41,294 bases of DNA from Alphaproteobacteria bacterium (GTDB lineage Bacteria; Pseudomonadota; Alphaproteobacteria; Rhizobiales; Aestuariivirgaceae). The DNA lies in contig JAGRLX010000017.1 in the NCBI GenBank assembly GCA_020441605.1, forward strand, positions 1 to 41,294. Direction: 5' to 3'. The notes beneath the pieces are model-generated. The model had not been told where the DNA came from. It did no database searches and worked only from the letters and a program-made list of their open reading frames with translations. Shown here piece after piece: positions 1 through 8,358 of this stretch (position 1 is its first letter; each line of letters opens with the position of its first letter). Made by a program: the position numbers and the translations under genes.

Positions 1-36
1 AGCTCGAGCCTGCAGAAGAAGCTCGGCGTCAACTGA
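1..36 (+). CDS. C-terminal end of an unidentified gene (partial)
   Basis: The first 33 bases read as an open frame of eleven codons ending Lys-Lys-Leu-Gly-Val-Asn, followed by TGA at 34-36, nine bases before the ATG of the acetyltransferase gene. The short spacing and shared direction suggest that a gene running in from the left ends here and may be co-transcribed with the next one. Eleven residues are too few to identify a family, and the frame could also be open by chance. Confidence 0.35.
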   Translation, partial: SSSLQKKLGVN

Positions 37-44
37 GCAGGACC

Positions 45-533
45 ATGGGCCGCATCGTTGCGCCGCCCTTCGACGACCCGCTGTTCGGCGCGCTCCTGGC
101 GCTGAACAACGATCACGCCGGAGAACTGTCCTACAAGACGGTGGAGGGCTTCCATGCCCTGATCGCAGCGGCTTCCCATGTCCGGGCCGAAGCATCGGGG
201 CTTGCACTGCTCGTCGCCTTCGATGACGGCTGCGATTACGACAATGCCAATTTCGCCTGGCTCAAGGCGCGCTTTCCGCGCTTCTATTATATCGACCGCG
301 TGGTGGTGAGCGCCGCAGCGCGCGGCCGCGGCCTGGCCCGGATCCTCTATGACGAGCTCGAAGAGACAGCCCGTGGTGCGGCGCGGGAACGCCTCGTCTG
401 CGAGATCAACGCGGTGCCGCCCAACCCTTCCTCGGATGCCTTTCATCAAAGACTGGGGTTCAGCCCTGTCGGGATGCGGCAGGACGCCGGCAGCGGCAAG
501 GTGGTTCGTTACTGGGCCAAGACGCTCGCCTGA
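45..533 (+). CDS. GNAT family N-acetyltransferase
   Basis: This 162-residue protein is a single GNAT domain of the usual length. The acetyl-CoA pyrophosphate-binding motif is seen near residues 88-98 (Ala-Arg-Gly-Arg-Gly-Leu-Ala followed by a helix), preceded by the beta strand IDRVVVS, and a C-terminal segment with NPSSDAFHQRLGF typical of the fold's last helix and strand. The closest general type I recognise is the predicted acetyltransferase group of COG3818. The substrate (amine, amino acid or protein N-terminus) cannot be told. An AGGA lies only two bases before the ATG, so the start is reasonable but not proven. The gene converges on the antiporter gene, with 18 bases between stops. Confidence 0.85.
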   Translation: MGRIVAPPFDDPLFGALLALNNDHAGELSYKTVEGFHALIAAASHVRAEASGLALLVAFDDGCDYDNANFAWLKARFPRFYYIDRVVVSAAARGRGLARILYDELEETARGAARERLVCEINAVPPNPSSDAFHQRLGFSPVGMRQDAGSGKVVRYWAKTLA

Positions 534-551
534 GCCGCGGACTGGGTCCGA

Positions 552-2339
552 CTACTCGCGGCGCAGACGCTTGCGGGCGCCTTCGAACTCGGCGCGGCGG
601 TTGGGACGGCCCAACAGCTTGCGGAAGCCATCACGGCGTTCGTGCACCGAGGCGATGGCAAGGCCCATGGGCACGCCAGTTTCCACCAGCAGGGCCTCGC
701 CAAGCTGCAGACTCGATTCAATCGTTTCGGGGACCGCTTCAGTGACGCCGGCTTCATATAGCTTCATGGCGTGGCGCTCGTCGCGGGCGCGGGCAATGAT
801 CTTGAGATCGCTGCGCAGCCCGCGGGCGGCGCGGGTCACGTCATCGACGCGGACCTGATTGTCCATGGTGATCGCCAGGGCGCGGGTGTCGGCAAGGCCG
901 CAGCGCAGCAGGAAATTGGCGTTGGCCGCGTCGCCATAGTAGACCCTGAAGCCGCTCTTGCGTTCCCGTGCCACCAGTTCGGCGTCGCTGTCGATAGCGA
1001 TATAGGGAATCTTGTGTTCATCGAGCATCGAGCCCACGAGATGGCCGACGCGGCCGAAGCCGGCGATGATCACCGGCCTGTCGCCGCTGACATCGGGTGG
1101 TTCCGCCTCCTCCATCAATCGGGCTGACGCGCGGTTCTTCAGGCCACTGTTGATGGCGTGGCCGATCTTGGCGAAGAGCGGGATGAGGATCATGGTCAGG
1201 CTGACGATCAGCAGGGCGTCGAGATTTATCGCCAGGGTGATGAGCTGCAGTGAAACGGCAGCGCCGAGAATGACGAAGGCAAATTCGCCGCTCGGCGCCA
1301 GCATGAAGGCGGATTCGATGGCCGAGCCGCGGTTGATGCCGAACAGTCTGGCAAGGCCATAATAGATCACGCTCTTGAGAATGACGAGCCCGGCGGCGGC
1401 ACCGAGGATGCGGGTCGGCTGGGCGACCAGGCCATCGAGATTGATGCCGAGACCGACGAGCAGGAAGAAGGCCCCGAGGAGGAGACCCTTGAACGGTTCG
1501 ATGATGGCCTCGATGGCGCGCCGATATTCGGTCTCGGCCAGAAGCAGTCCGGCTATGAAGGCCCCCAGCGCCATCGACAGGCCGGCGAGGGTAGCAGCAG
1601 CCCCGGCGCCGACGGCAATAAGCAGCGTCGCAGCCATGAAGAGATCGGAACTGTTGGTGCCCGCCACGAACCGGAGCATCGGGCGCAGGGCGTAGCGGCC
1701 AACGATGACGATGACCAGGATCGCGAGCATCGCCTGGGCCAGCGCCATGCCGATGCTGGCAAGCAGCGAGCCATCGGCCTTGTGGCCCAGAATGCTGACC
1801 AGCAGCAGCAAGGGGATGACGGCGAGATCCTGCATCAACAGAACCGAGAAGGTGACGCGGCCCGATTGCGAGCCCAATCTCTTTGAATCCGACAGAAGCT
1901 GGACGATGATCGCAGTCGATGACAGCGATAGGGCAGCACCGGCGACCAGCGCGGTCTTGGTGTCGAAGCCGAGGATGCCCATGACGCCGGCGACGGCCAG
2001 AAGGGTGATGACGACCTGCAACCCGCCGAGGCCGAACACCAGCCGGCGCATGGTGCGCAGGCGCTCGAAGGACAACTCAAGGCCGATCAGGAACAGCAGG
2101 AAGACGACTCCCAGTTCGGCGAGCTGGCTGATATTCTCGCTGTCGCCGATAACCAGAGCGCTGAGAGCGGGCACGCGGATGACCAGATGGCCGAGCACGT
2201 CGGGGCTCAGGAGGATGCCGACGATCAGATAGGCGAGGACCGCATTGACGCCGATCCGCATGAACAGCGGCACGATGAGGCCGGCCACCCCGAGGATGAT
2301 GAGAAATTCCTTGTAGTGAGAGAGACTTTCGGCGGCCAT
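552..2339 (-). CDS. CPA2-family monovalent cation/proton antiporter with TrkA-N (RCK) domain, KefB/KefC/YbaL type
   Basis: The 595-residue inner-membrane protein has an N-terminal Na+/H+ exchanger domain of about a dozen hydrophobic segments (residues 1-395), including the conserved Gln-Asp in LMQDLAVIPLL and the polar SSTAIIVQLL segment. A cytoplasmic Rossmann domain follows (about 420-540) with GFGRVG and the acidic end of beta 2 in YIAIDSDAE, which bind nucleotide and gate transport. This is the Kef/YbaL layout for K+ (or Na+) efflux against protons. I chose the ATG at 2339 because AGGGA lies 6-10 bases upstream; an in-frame ATG at 2375 lacks a ribosome site. No KefF/KefG ancillary gene lies nearby, so glutathione control as in E. 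coli KefC cannot be assumed. Confidence 0.9.
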   Translation of the reverse strand: MAAESLSHYKEFLIILGVAGLIVPLFMRIGVNAVLAYLIVGILLSPDVLGHLVIRVPALSALVIGDSENISQLAELGVVFLLFLIGLELSFERLRTMRRLVFGLGGLQVVITLLAVAGVMGILGFDTKTALVAGAALSLSSTAIIVQLLSDSKRLGSQSGRVTFSVLLMQDLAVIPLLLLVSILGHKADGSLLASIGMALAQAMLAILVIVIVGRYALRPMLRFVAGTNSSDLFMAATLLIAVGAGAAATLAGLSMALGAFIAGLLLAETEYRRAIEAIIEPFKGLLLGAFFLLVGLGINLDGLVAQPTRILGAAAGLVILKSVIYYGLARLFGINRGSAIESAFMLAPSGEFAFVILGAAVSLQLITLAINLDALLIVSLTMILIPLFAKIGHAINSGLKNRASARLMEEAEPPDVSGDRPVIIAGFGRVGHLVGSMLDEHKIPYIAIDSDAELVARERKSGFRVYYGDAANANFLLRCGLADTRALAITMDNQVRVDDVTRAARGLRSDLKIIARARDERHAMKLYEAGVTEAVPETIESSLQLGEALLVETGVPMGLAIASVHERRDGFRKLLGRPNRRAEFEGARKRLRRE

Positions 2340-2407
2340 GATGTTCCCTATAATGCGATCATGTGGCATCGCCATGGAATTGCAAAGCCGAATGTCGGAC
2401 GGAGGTT

Positions 2408-3502
2408 ATGGAATTGGCTGAAAAGACCCGTGGACGTGATCTCGGCCTGCCGTTTCCAGGCGTGGCCGGGCCGCACAACGCCATCACCGATGTCGACGGG
2501 GTGGAAGTGGGAACAGTCACCCTGATCGCCGGAGAGGGGCGGATGGCCGTCGGCCATGGCCCGATCCGGACCGGCGTTACCGCCATCCTGCCGCGGGGCC
2601 GGGCCAAGGCACATATTCCTTGCGCCGCGGGCCATTATTCATTCAATGGCAATGGCGAGATGACCGGTGTCGCCTGGGTCGAGGAAGCAGGCGAGCTGCA
2701 GACGCCGATCACGATCACCAACACCCATTCCTGTGGCGTGACCCGCGATGCCACCATCAAGTGGCTGATTGCCCACGGGCTCGGGACCGGGCAGGATTGG
2801 GGGCTGCCGGTCGCGGCTGAAACCTATGACGGCGACCTCAACGACATCAACGGCTTCCATGTCACCGCCGAACACGCGCTGGCGGCGCTCGACGGCGCAC
2901 ATGGCGGCCCGGTGGAATTGGGCAGCGTCGGCGGCGGCACCGGCATGATCAGCTATGACTTCAAGGCGGGCAACGGATCGGCGTCACGGCGGGTGGACGT
3001 CGCCAGGGAGACCTACACGCTCGGCGTCTTCGTCCAGTCCAACTTCGGCCGCCGCGAAGACCTGATGGTGCTGGGCGTGCCGGTGGGACGCCACATCACC
3101 CATGACAAGCTGCGCCATAAGGATCAGGGATCGGTCATTGCCATTGTCGCCACCGATGCCCCGCTGATGGCCCACCAGCTAAAGCGGATTGCCAGGCGGG
3201 TTCCGATGGGCCTCGCCCGCACCGGGACAGCCGGCACCAATTCGTCGGGCGACATCTTCCTGGCATTTTCGACTGCGAATGAGGCGGCCTTCGCTGCCCG
3301 TTCGGGCCGCGCGCAGCCAATGCTGGCCCTGCCCAACGCCAGTCTCGATCCGCTGTTCCAGGCGACCGCCGAAGCCACCGAGGAAGCGGTGATCGACTCG
3401 ATGATCTGCAGCAAGACGATGGTCGGCCGTGACGGCAATCGCAGCATTGCACTTCCCCATGAGGATCTGCTGGCCCTCATGCGCAAATATGGTCGCCTCT
3501 GA
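2408..3502 (+). CDS. P1 family peptidase (DmpA/BapA-like beta-aminopeptidase or D-esterase)
   Basis: The 364-residue protein belongs to the DmpA/L-aminopeptidase D-esterase family of N-terminal-nucleophile hydrolases, which cleave themselves to expose a catalytic serine. The N-terminal ITDVDGVEVG strand, an Asn in VQSNFGRRED (about residue 212), the Gly241-Ser242 pair in DQGSVIAIVATDAP (predicted self-cleavage point) and a Thr-Asn-Ser-Ser-Gly-Asp loop near 277-282 are all visible. Known relatives remove N-terminal D- or beta-amino acids from small peptides; the substrate here is unknown. The ATG at 2408 follows GGAGG at 2401-2405, closely spaced, and fits the family N-terminus. Its stop overlaps the start of the Crp/Fnr regulator (TGATG), so the two are translationally coupled. 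Confidence 0.88.
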   Translation: MELAEKTRGRDLGLPFPGVAGPHNAITDVDGVEVGTVTLIAGEGRMAVGHGPIRTGVTAILPRGRAKAHIPCAAGHYSFNGNGEMTGVAWVEEAGELQTPITITNTHSCGVTRDATIKWLIAHGLGTGQDWGLPVAAETYDGDLNDINGFHVTAEHALAALDGAHGGPVELGSVGGGTGMISYDFKAGNGSASRRVDVARETYTLGVFVQSNFGRREDLMVLGVPVGRHITHDKLRHKDQGSVIAIVATDAPLMAHQLKRIARRVPMGLARTGTAGTNSSGDIFLAFSTANEAAFAARSGRAQPMLALPNASLDPLFQATAEATEEAVIDSMICSKTMVGRDGNRSIALPHEDLLALMRKYGRL

Positions 3503-4158
3503 TGGCGGGGATCGCCGCTTCCGTACCGGCGTTCCGACAGCTTGAGGCCGAGGCCCTGCCGCTGCTGGAGCAAGGCGCGCGCCTGGTGCGCGTGGGCCAG
3601 GGGCAGGCGGTCTTCATGCCCGGACAGACCTGCGCGGCCTTCCTCGTTGTTCGGGCAGGATCGGTCAAGGTGTGCACCGTGACGGAAGCCGGGCGGGAGC
3701 TTCTGCTCTATCGGGTGGGGCCTGGCGAGACTTGCGTGCTGACCACGGCCTGCCTGTTGTCATCCCAAGACTATGATGCCGAAGGCGTGGCCGAGACCGA
3801 TACCGAGGCCGTGGTCATTCCCAAGGCGGTCTTTGACCAGCTCCTCGGGCAGTCGGCGCGGTTCCGTCATTTCATCTTTTCGTCCTACGGCGAAAGGCTC
3901 CACGGCCTGATTGCTCTGGTGCAGGAAGTTTCGCTGCGGCAAGTCGATCGCCGCCTCGCCAGATTCCTAGCGGAAAAGGGGGACCTAGGACCCATCGAGA
4001 TGACTCACCAGGACATTGCCGCTGAAATCGGGACCGCACGCGAGGTTGTCAGCCGGCTGCTCAAGCATTTCGAGTCCCAGGGACTCCTGCGACTGGAACG
4101 GCGACGGATCGTGATCGCCGACGCGGCCCGGCTTGCGTCATTTCATCACCGAATGTGA
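3502..4158 (+). CDS. Crp/Fnr family transcriptional regulator
   Basis: The 218-residue protein has an N-terminal cyclic-nucleotide-binding-type beta barrel (about 20-135), a long dimer helix, and a C-terminal winged helix with the Crp-type recognition segment in DIAAEIGTAREVVSRLLKHF (about 170-190). There is no Fnr-type N-terminal cysteine cluster; instead Cys44, Cys58, Cys78 and Cys84 lie in the sensor domain, the last two in GETCVLTTACLL, which I associate with Crp/Fnr members sitting near sulfur or stress genes. The ATG shares its A with the TGA of the peptidase gene. Downstream are a DUF2892 gene and, on the other strand, YeeE/YedE genes, so sensing of reactive sulfur through cysteines is a plausible inference, not shown. 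A dyad overlaps the stop codon. Confidence 0.88.
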   Translation: MAGIAASVPAFRQLEAEALPLLEQGARLVRVGQGQAVFMPGQTCAAFLVVRAGSVKVCTVTEAGRELLLYRVGPGETCVLTTACLLSSQDYDAEGVAETDTEAVVIPKAVFDQLLGQSARFRHFIFSSYGERLHGLIALVQEVSLRQVDRRLARFLAEKGDLGPIEMTHQDIAAEIGTAREVVSRLLKHFESQGLLRLERRRIVIADAARLASFHHRM

Positions 4159-4177
4159 TCAAGTCACAGACTTGTGA
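4154..4177. promoter_or_regulatory. Candidate Crp/Fnr-type operator made of three alternating half-sites
   Basis: TGTGA-N5-TCACA spans 4154-4168 and TCACA-N4-TGTGA spans 4164-4177, so the central TCACA is shared by two perfect dyads. The half-sites are of the CRP type, but the spacings (5 and 4) are shorter than the 6 of E. coli CRP. The element begins inside the last codons of the regulator gene and ends 48 bases before the DUF2892 start, where an operator for the regulator itself would be expected. Binding is inferred from sequence and position. Confidence 0.55.
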
Positions 4178-4225
4178 GACGCAAGGGCGCAAGCAGGCGC
4201 TATTGGAGAAACCTGGAGACTTGCA

Positions 4226-4429
4226 ATGACGAAGAATGTTGGAACCGTTGATCGGGTGATCCGGATCGTTCTGGGACTGGCGCTGCTGTGGTACGCCCTG
4301 CTGGCGGCACCGACAGGATACAACTGGATCGGCTGGATCGGGATCATTCCGCTGGTGACGGCGGTGGTCGGGATCTGCCCGCTCTATTCGATCCTAGGAA
4401 TGAGCACCTGCCCGGCGAAATCGAGTTAA
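4226..4429 (+). CDS. DUF2892 (YgaP-type) small inner-membrane protein
   Basis: This 67-residue protein has the DUF2892 signature: an amphipathic N-terminus with NVGTVDRVIRIVLG, one hydrophobic segment (about 12-28), a second (about 35-50), and the C-terminal pattern GICPLYSILGMSTC with Cys51 and Cys62. DUF2892 is also the membrane half of the rhodanese YgaP and often stands alone beside sulfur-oxidation, sulfide-quinone reductase or YeeE/YedE genes. It lies behind the candidate Crp/Fnr operator and faces the two YeeE/YedE genes. Its TAA overlaps the TAA of the opposing gene within one TTAA. A role in sulfane sulfur handling is inferred from family context only. Confidence 0.85.
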   Translation: MTKNVGTVDRVIRIVLGLALLWYALLAAPTGYNWIGWIGIIPLVTAVVGICPLYSILGMSTCPAKSS

Positions 4430-4872
4430 CCTTCGACCCTGACTGATGTGCCTGGGGTAGCCGGCTGGCGGGTGACGAGTCGCGCTGCGACCGTCCCCGC
4501 CAACATTGCTGCGGCGAAGACGAAGGCCTGCCAGTTGCCGAAGGCGAGGCTCGCCACCGCCGGACCCGGGCAAAAGCCGGTGAGACCCCAACCCAGCCCG
4601 AACAGCACCGCCCCTAGCGCCAGCCGCTTGTCTATGGCGGTCGTTGTCGGCAGGACGAAGGATGGGGCGCAAAGCGGTGCCCTGCGGGCCAGCACCCAGC
4701 GGTAGCCGAGGAAGGTAACAATCAGGCCTGCGCCCATGACGAACAGCAGGGTGGGATCCCAGGCGCCAGCGATATCCATGAAATTGAGGACTTTCGACGG
4801 GTTGACCATGCCGGAGACAGTGACGCCCGCGCCAAACAGAAGCCCCGCGATGAAGACGAGCACGCGCATCAT
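4426..4872 (-). CDS. YeeE/YedE family half-transporter, PmpB-like (DUF6691)
   Basis: The 148-residue membrane protein has about four hydrophobic segments. The family hallmark GWGLTGFCPGPAVASLAFG sits at about 94-112 with a conserved Cys101; in thiosulfate transporters of this superfamily (TsuA/YeeE) such cysteines line the substrate path. It is the second half of a two-gene transporter: its ATG follows the stop of the partner gene by three bases. A second ATG one codon inside (4869) is equally possible. The substrate is presumably thiosulfate or another sulfur compound, by family. Its stop codon overlaps that of the convergent DUF2892 gene. Confidence 0.85.
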   Translation of the reverse strand: MMRVLVFIAGLLFGAGVTVSGMVNPSKVLNFMDIAGAWDPTLLFVMGAGLIVTFLGYRWVLARRAPLCAPSFVLPTTTAIDKRLALGAVLFGLGWGLTGFCPGPAVASLAFGNWQAFVFAAAMLAGTVAARLVTRQPATPGTSVRVEG

Positions 4873-4875
4873 GGT

Positions 4876-5307
4876 TCAGGCTCCGATCAGATGGCGGATG
4901 ACGAAGACGTTGATTACGGCAACCGCCATGTAAATGCAGGTCGACACAAGGCTTCGCAATGACAGGCGCGACAGGCCGCAAATGCCGTGACCGCTGGTGC
5001 AGCCTGAGCCGACAGCTGTGCCGGCTCCGACAAGAAGTCCGCCGGCGATCAATTGCGGAGCACTTCCGGTGAAGACAATGCTGCCGGGATCGAAGGCGCC
5101 CACCGATGCGGTGAGGAGGGCCCCGGCCAGGACGCCCGCCACGAAGATCGCCCGCCAGGAAAACTCCCGGTCGAGGCTGCCGGTGAACAGGCCAGCGAAA
5201 ATGCCGCTCAGTCCCGCTATGCGTCCTATGCCGCCCATCAACAGGATGGCCGACAGGGCAATCAGCAATCCGCCCACCGCGCCGGCAAGCGGGGTAAACT
5301 CCGTCAT
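4876..5307 (-). CDS. YeeE/YedE family half-transporter, PmpA-like
   Basis: This 143-residue membrane protein has about four hydrophobic segments and the conserved YeeE motif GSGCTSGHGICGLSRLSLRS at about 101-119, with Cys103 and Cys110 in the positions used to bind sulfur anions in the thiosulfate transporter family. It pairs with the PmpB-like gene immediately downstream, and the two together equal one full-length YeeE. A GGAG lies about ten bases before the ATG. I see no copy of the 4154-4177 dyad in the 163 bases upstream, so regulation by the neighbouring Crp/Fnr protein is not supported by an obvious site there. Confidence 0.87.
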   Translation of the reverse strand: MTEFTPLAGAVGGLLIALSAILLMGGIGRIAGLSGIFAGLFTGSLDREFSWRAIFVAGVLAGALLTASVGAFDPGSIVFTGSAPQLIAGGLLVGAGTAVGSGCTSGHGICGLSRLSLRSLVSTCIYMAVAVINVFVIRHLIGA

Positions 5308-5470
5308 GGGAACAAACTCCAGATGTCGCTTGGTAATATTGGTCTTCGCGCGACTCTAGCGGCGAAGGAGGTGCCATGGCAATCGCGGTCAGGTTGAAGT
5401 TTGTCGGCCCGCATGGGTTGCGCCTGCCTTTGTGAAGACGCTAAGACGGCGGAAAGTGAAAGTTGTTTGC

Positions 5471-6439
5471 ATGCGACACAGCGAGACAGGCCTTTCAGCC
5501 ATCCGTACGGAGGCAGAGGGGCTCCAGCAACTGGCCGATAGCCTCGGGGGCGAGGCGGCCGCGGCGTTCGATCATGCCGTAGACATCATCCTTGCGACCC
5601 GCGGTAGAACCATAGTATCGGCCATCGGCAAGAGCGGCTACATCGCGCGCAAGCTTGCCGCAACGCTATCATCGACGGGAACGCCGGCGATCTACATTCA
5701 TCCAGCAGAGGCCAGCCATGGCGACCTTGGCGCCATCACGTCCCAGGATGTCATCATTCTCCTGTCGAACTCGGGCGAGTCGGCGGAACTTGCGCCGATC
5801 GTCAGCTATGCAAAGCGCTTCCAGGTTCCGGTGATAGCGATCACATCACGCCTTGCCAGCGCCCTTGGCCGGCAGGCTGACGTGGTGCTCCAGATACCGG
5901 CCGCGGTCGAGGCCTGCCCCAACGGCCTGGCCCCCACCACCTCGACGCTACTGCAACTGGCGCTCAGCGACGCCCTGGCCATGGCCTTGCTCAAGGCACG
6001 CAATTTCCAGCCGGCGGATTTCCGCATCTACCATCCCGGAGGAATGCTTGGCGCCAAGATCCGCACGGTCGAAAGCCTCATGCACCGGGGGGCGGAATTG
6101 CCGACCGTCTCCGCCAGCCTGCGCATGCGTGACGCGATCGTCGAAATGACCGGGCGTGCCATGGGCGTTTTGCTGGTCACCGCAGCCGACGGCCAACTGG
6201 AAGGCGTCATCACCGACGGTGACCTTCGACGTCACATGACCGATCCCGGCATTCTCGACCGGACCACCGGCGAGATCATGACCCGCCATCCGCGCAGCAT
6301 CGCGGGAGACCGGCTGCTGGCCGAGGCAGCTCTGATCTTCGAGCGGCACTCGATCACCGCGCTGGCAGTCACCGACGGGAACGGCCGGCTGGCGGGACTT
6401 CTCCGGCTCGCCGATCTCCTGAAACACGGGGTATTGTAA
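5471..6439 (+). CDS. kdsD: D-arabinose 5-phosphate isomerase, KpsF/GutQ/KdsD family
   Basis: The 322-residue cytoplasmic enzyme interconverts D-ribulose 5-phosphate and D-arabinose 5-phosphate, the first committed step to Kdo. A SIS domain (about 30-165) contains GKSGYIARKLAATLSSTG, the HPAEASHGDLG loop and the SNSGES phosphate-binding turn. Two CBS domains follow (about 200-320), one with GVLLVTAADGQLEGVITDGD. Length and order match the family. I take the ATG at 5471; an in-frame GTG at 5432 would add 13 Lys/Arg-rich residues that the family lacks. It may serve lipid A-core Kdo, capsule Kdo or both: its neighbour is a surface-glycan island, but no kdsA, kdsB or kdsC lies in the window. Confidence 0.9.
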   Translation: MRHSETGLSAIRTEAEGLQQLADSLGGEAAAAFDHAVDIILATRGRTIVSAIGKSGYIARKLAATLSSTGTPAIYIHPAEASHGDLGAITSQDVIILLSNSGESAELAPIVSYAKRFQVPVIAITSRLASALGRQADVVLQIPAAVEACPNGLAPTTSTLLQLALSDALAMALLKARNFQPADFRIYHPGGMLGAKIRTVESLMHRGAELPTVSASLRMRDAIVEMTGRAMGVLLVTAADGQLEGVITDGDLRRHMTDPGILDRTTGEIMTRHPRSIAGDRLLAEAALIFERHSITALAVTDGNGRLAGLLRLADLLKHGVL

Positions 6440-6490
6440 GACGCGGCCGATTTGGAGCGGGACAGTGCCTGGACCCGCCGCCGCGCCAGA

Positions 6491-8188
6491 TCAACCCGGC
6501 CGGGCGCCCGTGACCCGGCCGCTGGACACCGTGTAGAGCCGGTCGGCGATCTTGGTCCAGGCCGGGCGGTGGGTGATGGCGATGATGGTGTAGGCGCCAC
6601 GCAGGTTCGCGATATTGTCGACGATCTCGGCTTCGGTCTCGGGGTCGAGCGCGCTGGTCACTTCGTCGAGGATCAGCACCTGCGGCTTGCCAACGAGGGC
6701 CCGGGCGAGAGAGATACGCTGGCGCTGGCCGCCCGAGAGCTTGCCGCCCATTTCGCCGACGTCCGTATCAAGCCCTTCGGGCAGGCCGTCGATGAAATTG
6801 CCGGCGCCCGCCTGAGACAGGGCGGCAATCACATCGGCGTCGGAAATCCGGTCATCGCCCAGGGTGATGTTTTCGCGGATTGACGTGTGGAACAGGCTGA
6901 GTTCCTGGGGGACGTAACCGATCATCCGGCGCCAGGCAGGAATGTCGATGTCCGACAGCGGCGTGCCACCGACCAGGATCCGGCCCGCGTCGGGCTTGTG
7001 CAGTCCGATCAGGAGATCGATGATGGTGGTCTTTCCCGACCCGGAAGGGCCACGCAACACGGTAATCGCCTTGCTGGGAATGTCGAAGCTGATGCCGGAG
7101 ACGACCGCCGTCTCGCCATGGGCGAAATTGACATCCTCGAAGCGGCAGCCTTCGGCGATGTCGGGCGGCAGCCGGCCGGTGTTGACCTCCCGGTGGACGA
7201 TCGCGTCGGCAATCATCTCCTCGGTGCGGACGTAGGCACTTTCCACCGAGGCCGCGGTCTGCAGGTTCTTCTGCAGGTTGCCGATGACATTCATGATCTG
7301 AAAGAACACGAGGCCGCTGACCATCAGTTCGGGCAGTGGAATCATCAGCACGACGTGGGCGAAATAGAGGCCTGCGCCGGCAAGCGTCGCGCCCACCGCC
7401 TCGTTGCCCGACGAGACCCCGACCTTGGCCAGTTCGCGGGTGACGAGCGCCCGCTTCAGCTTTTTCAGGACCTTGCCGATGCCGGCCAGCATGTGTGCCT
7501 GCCGCTGCATGGCCTTGAGCGGCTTGATGTTGGCGAGAAGATCCACGAGATAGACGGTGAGTTCCGAGGTCCTGTCGGTCTGCTTGTAGCCGGCGCGCTT
7601 GGTGACACGGATCAGCTGGCCGACGGTACCGCCGATGAACAGCCCCGCCGCGAAGCCGAGGAGGGCGAGGCGCCAGTCGATCAACAGGGCGATGACCGCG
7701 TAGGCGATGACCTGAAGGCAGCGGGCCATGACATTGGCGGCAAGCCAGTAGGCATCTCCCGCCCGCCCGGCATCATTGGCGGCAGTGTTGGCGAACTTAC
7801 CGCCACGCTGGTCGCCGAAGAAGCTCCAGCGGGCGTTGAAGATGGAAGAGACCAGGCGGCGGCGGAGACCGATCGATACCTTGGCGCTGGAAATCCCGGC
7901 ATAGGACAGGGCGGCAAAGGTCAGGGCGGCCTTCGCCACCAGAAATACGACGACGATGATGACCAGCGTTCCGATCGAAGGCGTCAGCCCGGTGCTCTCG
8001 ATGGCGGCCTGCAGGTAACGCCCGATGGCCGATGATTCGGCGGTCGCCCCGCCACTCATGGCGGTGATCACCGGAAGCAGGGTGCCGAGGCCCACGGCTT
8101 CCGCCAGGCTCGCCAGGACCAGACAGCCGAGGACGACCAGGGGGCTGGTTTCGGGGCTGCGAAAAAAGATCTTGAAGGCCTGATACAT
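6491..8188 (-). CDS. ABC transporter, fused permease and ATPase (PglK/MsbA-like oligosaccharide flippase)
   Basis: The 565-residue protein has six predicted transmembrane helices (about 1-300) followed by a nucleotide-binding domain with Walker A GPSGSGKTT, signature LSGGQRQRISLARAL, Walker B VLILDEVTSALD and the switch His in AITHRPAW. The half-transporter works as a homodimer in the inner membrane. With a glycosyltransferase, a CMP-sugar pathway and a sulfotransferase near, flipping of a lipid-linked oligosaccharide (as by PglK) is the likeliest job; protein or lipid export cannot be excluded. I chose the ATG at 8188 because the upstream 31 codons do not resemble a family N-terminus, though no strong ribosome site precedes it. 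It is divergent from the oxidoreductase gene and convergent with kdsD. Confidence 0.87.
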   Translation of the reverse strand: MYQAFKIFFRSPETSPLVVLGCLVLASLAEAVGLGTLLPVITAMSGGATAESSAIGRYLQAAIESTGLTPSIGTLVIIVVVFLVAKAALTFAALSYAGISSAKVSIGLRRRLVSSIFNARWSFFGDQRGGKFANTAANDAGRAGDAYWLAANVMARCLQVIAYAVIALLIDWRLALLGFAAGLFIGGTVGQLIRVTKRAGYKQTDRTSELTVYLVDLLANIKPLKAMQRQAHMLAGIGKVLKKLKRALVTRELAKVGVSSGNEAVGATLAGAGLYFAHVVLMIPLPELMVSGLVFFQIMNVIGNLQKNLQTAASVESAYVRTEEMIADAIVHREVNTGRLPPDIAEGCRFEDVNFAHGETAVVSGISFDIPSKAITVLRGPSGSGKTTIIDLLIGLHKPDAGRILVGGTPLSDIDIPAWRRMIGYVPQELSLFHTSIRENITLGDDRISDADVIAALSQAGAGNFIDGLPEGLDTDVGEMGGKLSGGQRQRISLARALVGKPQVLILDEVTSALDPETEAEIVDNIANLRGAYTIIAITHRPAWTKIADRLYTVSSGRVTGARPG

Positions 8189-8358
8189 GGACTGGCTGGC
8201 TGAGACTCCGGAACCCCGAGGGCGGGGCCAGCAATAGTGGTCCCAAGTGCCGGAAACAAGCGGAACTTGCCGCCATTCCATGGCCTGGCCGGCAGGGTGG
8301 ACATCGCCGGGTCGGATCGCTAATGGTAGCGCCGCTTTTCACACCCATAGAGGTCGTC

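Noticed and set aside
5432..5470. GTG start at 5432 for kdsD
   Set aside because: It would add 13 Lys/Arg-rich residues absent from the family and lacks a ribosome site.
6887..8035. Long plus-strand reading frame opposite the ABC transporter, and many others like it across the window
   Set aside because: GC-rich codon use leaves long open frames in shadow strands. The product is low-complexity and rich in Asp, Gly, Arg and His with no domain, while the opposite strand encodes a complete ABC transporter.
8214..8227. CCCCG-AGGG-CGGGG hairpin before the ABC gene as a terminator
   Set aside because: No gene ends there, the stem is five pairs and such short GC stems are expected by chance in this DNA.
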